NCBI GenBank assembly: GCA_905221605.1 | Contig: CAJNDS010002734.1 | Coordinates: 839,779-901,778, forward strand | Direction of reading: 5' to 3' | DNA: 62,000 nt | Source: Symbiodinium natans | Taxonomy: Eukaryota > Sar > Dinophyceae > Suessiales > Symbiodiniaceae | Shown here: piece by piece, positions 55,508 through 62,000 of the stretch | Layout of the letters: each line of letters starts with the position of its first letter | Position numbering within the stretch: the stretch's first letter is position 1 | Notes under the pieces: generated by a model | Told to the model about the DNA's origin: nothing | The model's database searches: none | Seen by the model: the letters and a program-made list of their open reading frames with translations, nothing else | Made by a program: the position numbers and the translations under genes

Positions 55508-55905
55508 GCTCCGACACGCACGATCCCCGCAGAGGGTGCGCGGTTAAGTTGCAAAATGTGCGAAAACGCACAGCGGGAGCGCTCCGACACGCACGATCCC
55601 CGCAGAGGGTGCGCGGGCACGCATCAACATGCGCAAAAACGCACAGCGGGAGCGCTCCGACACGCACGATCCCCGCAGAGGGTGCGCGGTTAAGTTGCAA
55701 AATGTGCGAAAACGCACAGCGGGAGCGCCCCGACACGCACGATCCCCGCAGAGGGTGCGCGGGCACGCATCAACATGCGCAAAAACGCACAGCGGGAGCG
55801 CCCCGACACGCACGATCCCCGCAGAGGGTGCGCGGTTAAGTTGCAAAATGTGCGAAAACGCACAGCGGGAGCGCTCCGACACGCACGATCCCCGCAGAGG
55901 GGTGC
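55508..55905 (+). repeat. 73-bp satellite, alternating A and B variants
   Basis: Shared part is CTCCGACACGCACGATCCCC with GCAGAGGGTGCGCGG and CGCACAGCGGGAGCG. Variant A continues TTAAGTTGCAAAATGTGCG and variant B GCACGCATCAACATGCGC. Order is A-B-A-B-A and then a partial unit; CCGACAC at 55511, 55584, 55657, 55730, 55803 and 55876 gives exactly 73 bp. Confidence 0.96.
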
Positions 55906-55969
55906 ATCGCGCTAGCCGCGGCGAAACCCACCCCAGCCTAAGAAATAAGAGAGAATTTAATAGAGGAGG

Positions 55970-56103
55970 TGATGTGGTGATTGGAGTGTGGTGATTGTTG
56001 TAATGTGGTGATTGGAGTGTGGTGATGGTAGTGTGGTGATGGTAGTGTGGTGATGGTAGCGTGGTGATGGTAGTGTGGTGATGGTAGTGTGGTGATGGTA
56101 GGG
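55970..56103. repeat. GTGGTGATGGTA minisatellite
   Basis: About ten 12-bp units GTGGTGATGGTA or GTGGTGATTGGA at the right edge of the satellite cluster. Confidence 0.93.
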
Positions 56104-56286
56104 CTGACGTTTTTTTTCTCCGAAGAACCCTTCGCTGAAGCTTTCGGGAAAAATGACCCCTACCACGACTTTCGGAAACCCGCAGACCTGCGTGCAGGGT
56201 CCGTGGATGAGCCGGCTGTGAACAAGGTCTCGAATCCAATGGTGAAGGCCTTCCCAGCTCCTTGGGCTTGGGGTTGGGGTTTTAAG
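56104..56286 (+). other. Protein-like segment resembling 14.5 kb
   Basis: Encodes VDEPAVNKVSNPMV, comparable to VDESAMNKALNLVV at about 14508-14550. Both could be remnants of one dispersed coding repeat or gene family. Confidence 0.25.
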
Positions 56287-56554
56287 GTTAGGGTTTAGGG
56301 GTTAGGGTTTAGGGTTTAGGGTTTCGGGCTTAGGATTAGGGTTTAGGGTTTTAGGGTTTAGAGCTTTAGGGCTTTAGGGCTTCAGGGCTTTAGGGCTTTA
56401 GGGCTTTAGGGCTTTAGGGCGCTACGCAACCCACCGCTGCCAAGTTTATGAGGGCCAACTGCGGCCAACTTAGCAGCCTACGTCCCAGCATGGGGTTTAG
56501 GGTTTAGGGTTTAGGGTTTAGGGTTTAGGGTTTAGGGTTTAGGGTTTAGGGTTG
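56287..56554. repeat. Two telomere-type arrays (TTTAGGG and CTTTAGGG)
   Basis: Heptamers and CTTTAGGG octamers at 56287-56418, then nine perfect TTTAGGG units at 56492-56554. Between them is a short GC-rich piece that may be an exon. Confidence 0.9.
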
Positions 56555-56668
56555 CTATGATACCCTGTAATCCCTTAGAAGGCCCTTTGTAGGGTTCATT
56601 ATTCCGTGATGGGCTATGATACCCTGTAATCCCTTAAAAGGCCCTTTATAGGGTTCATTATGGAGATT
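56555..56668 (+). repeat. 58-bp tandem duplication
   Basis: GCTATGATACCCTGTAATCC, AAGGCCCTTT and AGGGTTCATTAT occur twice, about 58 bp apart. Confidence 0.85.
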
Positions 56669-57473
56669 GTAAGGCCTAGCAGCGTACGTCCTAGGTATGA
56701 AACTATGAAATGCAGATCGTGACTTGCAGGAGCTGTAGTTACGTCGTGTCGGCAGCCGCATGATCGCCATAGGCATCCCTCGCAGACACGCCGACTACCA
56801 TATTTAGCAGCTCAGGATATGTCCTTCCTCAACTCCTGCGAGATGGCAACTTGGTCCCGAACATGCTCCAAAACCAAACCTTAAACCCTAAACCCTAAAT
56901 CCGATGGCTCAGGAAAAAGAGGTTCAATTGGCCCACTGCAGCCTCAACGGAAGCCTGAAAGGTTACGGGCAACATCATCCAGAACTCGGAGAGGGAGTCC
57001 CAGCAGCCCAACCCAGTCCTCAACTCTGGTTGCTTGCGCGCCTTGGGTGAATTGTGCTTCGTTTAACCTGCATGCCCTAAAGAATGTCGCACGAAAGAGC
57101 GTTCGAGGAGTGGACATATTCACCGTCAGTGCAAATAGCACGGCTTGGTCGTTTTTGCTGGTAGGGCCAGAAGCCGTCGACGTAGTTCGCTTCTCTGCGT
57201 TGGCTTTCAGGAGCGAATGCTGCCCGACATTTGTTTTGGGAGCCCAGCAAGGTGGCCCAGACTGCATCAGCGTTTTGAGTTCAGTTTTGGTCATTTCCAG
57301 GCCCTGAGATTGAGTTGAAGGCAGAAGGGAGTTATGGTAGCTTGCCCTGTTGGGCCTGCTTGCTACTTGAGCTACGAACAGTCTCCCGGACAGAGCTCAA
57401 CCACCCTGAAGCTCCCCTAAAGCCTCAACCCTTTTACCTTAAAGTAGCACCCTGAACCCTCGACTTTTCCTAG
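56669..57473. other. No confirmed gene upstream of phosphofructokinase exons
   Basis: A short ATG frame at 56904 (MAQEKEVQLAHC) follows CCCTAAA units and could be a first exon. The remaining N-terminal phosphofructokinase sequence was not found here. Confidence 0.3.
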
Positions 57474-57810
57474 GTCAAGGCTGCAGTGGTCACTTGTGGG
57501 GGGCTTTGTCCTGGCCTGAACTCCATCATCCGCGGGGTGACGAAGTGCTTGTGGCATGTGGCTCGTCTTCCACCTGAGATCTGGTCGTGTCGGATACTTG
57601 CTTGGCGTGAGTGTGGGTACGATGTTGCGCGATGCTCGTGGCATGTTGCGCGAACTCCTTTTCCAAGGAGTATGGAGTGCGAGAGATTCTTGGCATCACC
57701 GCCGGCTACAATGGCCTCAGCGATCCAGATTCTCATCCTCCCATTAAGCTGACGGAGGAGAACGTCCGTGACATCCACATGAAGGGTGGGAGCATCATCA
57801 AAGCCGCCAG
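57474..57810 (+). CDS. 6-phosphofructokinase, two exons (partial)
   Basis: Transfers phosphate to fructose 6-phosphate, the committing step of glycolysis. Exon 57474-57557 reads [19 protein letters not shown] then RGVTKCLWH. It ends before GTGGCT and is followed by exon 57668-57810, [17 protein letters not shown]...[20 protein letters not shown]. The glycine-rich [10 protein letters not shown] loop and the helix pair H-x-K-G-G-S are the family's N-terminal phosphate-binding elements. They resemble the plant/protist group (ATP or pyrophosphate dependent); donor type cannot be decided without the GGDG motif. The second exon ends AG before GCCCTAAACC, so the intron begins inside a telomere array. 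The rest of the gene, including the GGDG(T/S) and PKTIDND region, was not found. Confidence 0.85.
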
Positions 57811-57919
57811 GCCCTAAACCCTAAACCCTAAACCCTAAACCCTAAACCCTAGACCCTAAACCCTAAACCCTAAGCCCTAAGCCCTAAGCCCTAAGCCCTA
57901 AACCCTAAACCCTAAACCT
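57811..57919. repeat. CCCTAAA/CCCTAAG array at start of phosphofructokinase intron
   Basis: About 15 heptamers beginning at the first base after the exon, with a run of CCCTAAG variants in the middle. Confidence 0.93.
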
Positions 57920-57965
57920 TCCATTTTTGTGTGGCTGAAGGCTATGCAGAGATGGGGATGAAACT

Positions 57966-58035
57966 TTGGGATGTTTCCCCTTATACTAACAGACCTTCAT
58001 AGTGATGATAAACCCTACTAAGGACTGTTCTTGGG
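57966..58035. mobile_element. Partial copy of the 7127-7226 MITE
   Basis: Begins TTTGGGATGTTTCCCCTTAT, then ACTAACAGACC, and ends AAGGACTGTTCTTGGG, like the ends of the intronic element in the lyase gene but with a different centre. Confidence 0.55.
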
Positions 58036-58430
58036 TGGCCTTAGAAAGGCTCTTTGTGTCGATCTCCGGAGGTTTGTTGTCTGATATGCCCCTCAGTATT
58101 TCAGGGAAAGCCAGCTGACTTCTCCATCAACAACAAGAACAAAAATCTGTGCCACAAAAAAGATAACCTGTTTGTTTTCTTTGACTGGACTCATGATTCA
58201 TGATGTTCGTTTTGCTCCAAAGAAACATGGACTTCGGACAATTATGTGTCATCGCAAAGACTCAGAAAAGCTATGAATTTGCCTTCCACCAAAACATGAA
58301 TATCTATGCCAAACACAAACAGATTTGTTTTCTTTGGCTGAAACCATGATTTTTTCTTTGAGAGAACCTGGGCTTAGGACAAAAGTAGGATCAGTTTGCT
58401 TGAAAGAAAGTCAACAAACTTTGTGGGTTT
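58036..58430. other. AT-richer stretch, nothing recognised
   Basis: Contains two similar sub-segments (AACAAACTTT, TGTTTTCTTTG, CATGATTC/CATGATTTTT) about 140 bp apart, so probably an old duplication. No gene is seen. Confidence 0.4.
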
Positions 58431-58439
58431 AGTGGAGGA

Positions 58440-60005
58440 GAGTATTCAGGTTTTGGGGCAGTAGCGCCTGCGCAAGGTGGTAGTTAATAGGTGGTGGGTT
58501 GCGCCTGCACAAGGTGATTGCTAGGCCTTAGTAGTAGGGTTTAGAGTTGAGGTGGTGGGGGAGGGGGCCGCCTGCTACAGGTGATAGGTCCCGGGTTGTT
58601 GTGGGTGGGTTGGAGCCTGAACCTTAGACCCTAAACCCAAAAACCTTGTAGCGTTCGGGCTTGGGGAACCAGTGATGTTCGTTTTTTGTCGGCGGGGGGG
58701 GGGGGGGGGTGGTTGCGCCTGCGCAAGGTGATAGCTAGTTGTTGGTTTTTTTTGGGGGTGGTTAGGGTTTAGGCTTCAGAGGGGGAGGGTGGTTCTGCGC
58801 CTGCACAAGGTGATAATTTAGCTAGTTGCTGGGTTTCGGGGAGGGTTCGGTTTGGGTGGGGGCGGGGGGCGTGCAGAAGGTGGTAGCTAGTTGCTGGGTT
58901 TGGGGGGGGGGGGGGTAAGGGTTTCGGGTGGGTGGTTTTTGCACCTACACAGGGTTTGGGGGGGGGGGGGGTTGCGCCTGCACAAGGTGATAGCTAGTTG
59001 CTGGGTTGTTTTTTGGGGTGGTTTGCGCCTGCACAAGGTGATAGCTAGTTGCTGGGTTTTTTTGTTGGGATGGTTTGCGCCTGCACAAGGTGATAGCTAG
59101 TTGCTGGGTTTTTTTTGGGGTGGTTTGCGCCTGCACAAGGTGATAGCTAGTTGCTGGGTTTAGGGAGGGGTTAGGGTTTAGTCGCCCGCAAAGGGTGATA
59201 GTGGTCGTCCGAAACCCTTAGCCTGGCCTAAGCCCGAGACCCTAAGAGAGAGTCGGCGCATAGGGCCATAGTGGGTGTAGGTTGTAGGTGGTCCCTAGAA
59301 CCCTGGCCTAAGCCCCAGACCCTACCGAAACCCTAAACCTGGCTGTTCCCTAGACACTAGACCCTAGCCTAAGTCCTACACCCTAAACCTAAGCCCTCTC
59401 AGGCCTGGAGCTCAGAGTGATTGTGCTGCGGAAGCCCTCTTGCGTCAGGGTTTAAGGGGGCTGCGCGTGATAGGTTTTGGGGTTTGGTTGCGCCTGCGCA
59501 AGCTGATAGCCAATACCCCCCAAAGCCTAAGCCAAACCCCAAGGCCCGCCCAAGTAATCTTTTAGGCTGAAAGGTTACCTGAGCGGTTCCCGCCTCGGTT
59601 TCGGGGGGTGCCAATCTCTGTATGGGGTGTGGAGCTTGAAGCCGAAGAGATCCCATCCCTCCTCGTTGTCATCGAGTTCACGTTGACGCCAGGACCTCGC
59701 GTGCGGCGGCCAAGCTCCAGGGGAAATTTCTGATCGTTTGTTTTCGGTTCAGATTGCAAGGCCTAGGGTTAAGGGTTTCACTCAGCTACTTGTGCTCCGC
59801 TGAGTTTCTAGGTTAAGGGCACGCCTGGAAAAGGTGATAGTGGCCGGGTAACGGGTTTATGAGGGTTACGTGTGCAGAAGGTCAAAGACCCTAAGTCTTT
59901 TGGAGCATTTGGAGGGGCGCCTGCAGAAGGTGTTAGGTCTTAGATCGGGATTAAAGAGCATTTGTGTTTTCGCCTGCAGAAGGTGATAGGCTTTAAGGGG
60001 CTTTT
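58440..60005. repeat. CGCCTGCACAAGGTGATAGC repeat, clustered then dispersed
   Basis: Most regular at 58970-59165, where TTGCGCCTGCACAAGGTGAT, AGCTAGTTGCTGGGTTT and a T/G-run recur about every 58-62 bp. Looser copies continue to about 59990 (CGCCTGCAGAAGGTGATAGG), separated by CCCTAAACCTGGCC remnants. Confidence 0.85.
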
Positions 60006-60069
60006 GGACTTTCGACGTGATACCCTTGAAGGGGCAATCATCAAATCGTGGCAGTAGCGTGCCATAGAC

Positions 60070-60170
60070 CATATATATATATATGTATATGTGTATATGT
60101 GTATATATGTTTACATTTTATATAAGAAAATTATCACCCCCTCCCCCCCCCCCCCCCCCCCCCCCTCTAG
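60070..60170. repeat. TA/TG microsatellite and poly-C run
   Basis: ATATATGTATATGTGTATAT at 60072-60110, then poly-C at 60138-60165. Confidence 0.9.
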
Positions 60171-60263
60171 TCTAGCACACACACCACCCTTTTACAATTT
60201 TTGGGTTTAGAATGATTGTGATTCTCTTCCAAACTGAGGGGTTGGGGTCCGTAGATCCTAGCT

Positions 60264-60506
60264 TTGAAGGTTGCGCTCTCCAACACTCTCTTTTGTTTTA
60301 AGGCTTCTGTTTATGGGAAGCAGCCCTCCCTTTCCCACTCCCAAGATTGGCTTGCGTTGCCCGGCCCACTGTGCCGCTCGCTGCAAAGGAGGCCAGACAT
60401 CGTCAAACCCATGACCCTGAACATTGTAATGCGGGGATGCCGTTCAAATGTAGGGGTAGGTTTCTTGCTGGCGTTTATCTTCCTCATTGCCGCTTGGGGC
60501 TGGTGA
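60264..60506 (+). CDS. Possible exon with one membrane helix
   Basis: The frame ends RPDIVKPMTLNIVMRGCRSN and VGVGFLLAFIFLIAAWGW before TGA. A telomere tract follows at once (60508-60525). It could be a C-terminal tail-anchor or signal-like helix, but no family is recognised. Confidence 0.2.
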   Translation: MKVALSNTLFCFKASVYGKQPSLSHSQDWLALPGPLCRSLQRRPDIVKPMTLNIVMRGCRSNVGVGFLLAFIFLIAAWGW

Positions 60507-61235
60507 GGGTTTAGGGTTTAGGGTTCAGGGTATATAATCAAGGGATTCCTCATTCTTGACCAGCGATGTGTTTAAGTTTAGGTTGGCTTCTGGTTCATGA
60601 TCATAGTTGTTTCTGGCTGCATCCCTATGGAAGAATGCCCTATTTCATTCAAGGTTCCGGACTTTGGGATTTCGGTGTGCCCAAGAGACCCCACAACGCC
60701 ATCCTGCTTGCAAACCTCACATCGCCCAGTGTAATCAAAACCTTGCCCTTGCACCTCCGTTGCCACCTTTGACTTTTCCTGGAGAACAACTTCCTGAAGC
60801 CCAATCCCACGTGCTCTTGTCTGCGTCCGCAGGGTGGGCTCTTATCTGTGTTCATGGTGAATCTGCTTATTCCTTCAGCGCCTAGTTAATATGTCCCTTC
60901 CAGGCTTTAGAAATGATTGTAGAGTAGAGGGCTCACAGATAGTCCTTACGAGATATCCCATCAATCCCGACCCCTTGCGATGCTAAACCCTCAACCCTAC
61001 TATAAGCCCTAAACCCTAACGTAAGAAGGTCTCACCTCTGGGACTTCTTCAGTCCTTTAAGGTTCTTACCATGGGGCTTGAATTTTCGGGTTTGGGCCGT
61101 TGCTCAGGGTCCTAGCTAAAACTGCGGCTGGAACTTAACGGCAACTTCCTAGCCAGGGGGTGACAGGCTAATAAACCCTAAACCTTAAACCTTCAGCCTT
61201 GTGGGTTCATGCCATTGAGGTCCTAGGTTTCCGCC

Positions 61236-61560
61236 ATGGGTCCGAAGGTGCCGCGTCATCTGAAGGCCGTGACTTCCCAGGCCAACCGCCGGGATCGGCG
61301 TGAAGAGCAGCGGCGGCGGGGCCCACCGCCTGTCATTCCTGCGCGTGCGAAGGAGCGGTGTTCGGAGCACAACTCACGTTTTTAATTTCGCGCGGTTGCC
61401 AATCTCCTAATTGCGAGCAGGTTTCCTTGTTGTGGAGATCTACTAGTCCAGTAAATTGATGACTTGCAGCTCTATCACTTCCCTGCAGGGGCCACAGCCT
61501 GGTGATGTGCCGGGAGCTGCTGCAGCTGGAGCTGGTGATGCGGCGGTGGCGCCAGATGCT
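61236..61560 (+). CDS. Possible 5' end of an unknown gene, two exons
   Basis: ATG at 61236 sits in a favourable CCGCCATGG context. The first piece (61236-61357) reads MGPKVPRHLKAVTSQANRR and DRREEQRRRGPPPVIPARAK, then ends before GTGTTC. With acceptor CTGCAG|G at 61489 the frame continues GHSLVMCRELLQLELVMRRW, a helical stretch. Downstream, 61655-61750 may hold a third exon. The N-terminus is strongly basic. No family is recognised, and the gene would run off the right edge. Confidence 0.35.
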
Positions 61561-62000
61561 TTCCTTACTTAGCCCCATTCTTGGTATTGTTCTACTTTCG
61601 TGTCCTGGCTTCAGCCAGGTTTCTCTTACACATCGTCTCATCTTCTTCCTCAGGCCATGCCAAAGGTGATTGCGGCCAGGGCTCCCATGCCGCGGGCACC
61701 TGTGCCGGGGAGGACAAAAACATATCTTGTTGTTCTTGAAGGAGTAGCCACCGTTCAGGTCGCTGCCCCTATTGTGCCATGTCCTGTTCGGGCACCACTT
61801 CGGGCACCAGCTCCAGCACCCAATTCTTTACTTCTCAATTTTTTGGCTTGCATAGTGAAACCTCTGCAAACAAAATCTCTCTGCCATTCTTAGTTCCCTA
61901 AACCCTAAACCCTCAAGGCCAGCATAGATAGGAATCATATGCTCGTGCGATAATCCTTCGTCCTTCGCAGTGCAAAAAAGAAGACATGACGCTCACGCAC
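61561..62000. other. Right edge; no confirmed feature
   Basis: An Ala/Pro-rich open stretch at about 61657-61830 (PKVIAARAPMPRAPVPG) and a short CCCTAAACCC tract at 61897-61912. Confidence 0.35.

Noticed and set aside
54683-55766. 336-aa plus frame and 221-aa minus frame over the satellite cluster
   Set aside because: They run through 61-bp, purine and 73-bp repeats and change composition at each repeat boundary, so they are not one protein.

Overview
The window looks like nuclear DNA of a eukaryote, most probably a dinoflagellate. Plant-type telomere heptamers (TTTAGGG/CCCTAAA) are scattered through the whole window instead of sitting at one end. The one gene that can be read in full is cut into about 29 exons. 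Its introns mostly begin with GC or GA instead of GT, and nearly always end AG with a G as the first base of the next exon. That splice grammar is known from dinoflagellates. No bacterial-style operons, RNA genes or CRISPR arrays were seen.

Layout. 1.7-13.9 kb (+): a nearly complete ATP-citrate lyase gene rebuilt exon by exon from homology. It has an N-terminal ATP-grasp part, a central CoA-ligase part with the phospho-histidine motif, and a C-terminal citrate-synthase-like part with its catalytic His, His and Asp. Telomere-type arrays fill most of its introns. 13.9-20.2 kb: no recognised gene apart from a weak lysine-rich candidate at 18.1-19.3 kb. 20.3-20.9 kb (+): the N-terminal six-helix half of a Major Facilitator transporter. 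21-27.2 kb: gene-poor, ending in a long poly-C block. 27.23-35.01 kb: a 7.8 kb purine/AT-rich block bounded by a 40-bp inverted repeat (39/40 match). It holds ~0.9 kb duplicated units, two related 55-bp satellites and a palindromic AT satellite. 35.1-41.8 kb: about five copies of a ~1,231-bp tandem unit, one of them broken by an AAAAGTCT/AGACTTTT block with poly-G and poly-C. 42-48 kb: telomere tracts and weak exon candidates. 48.5-49.1 kb: a 650-bp CA/GCAC tract. 52.4-53.2 kb (-): an ASCH-domain protein. 53.6-56.1 kb: five satellite families abutting one another (42-bp, 61-bp with orientation switches, purine 12-mers, 73-bp dimeric, TGGTGA). 57.5-57.8 kb (+): two exons of a 6-phosphofructokinase. 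58.4-60 kb: a CGCCTGC-AAGGTGATAG repeat. 61.2 kb (+): a possible first exon of an unknown gene.

The two enzymes recognised are both in central carbon metabolism: phosphofructokinase in glycolysis, and ATP-citrate lyase supplying cytosolic acetyl-CoA. They are more than 40 kb apart and nothing suggests they are linked. The unusual feature of the window is how telomere-type DNA relates to introns: arrays inside most introns, duplicated exon sequence flanking arrays, and an intron whose 5' end reads straight into CCCTAAA. Exon boundaries come from homology and reading-frame continuity by eye, with no transcript data.
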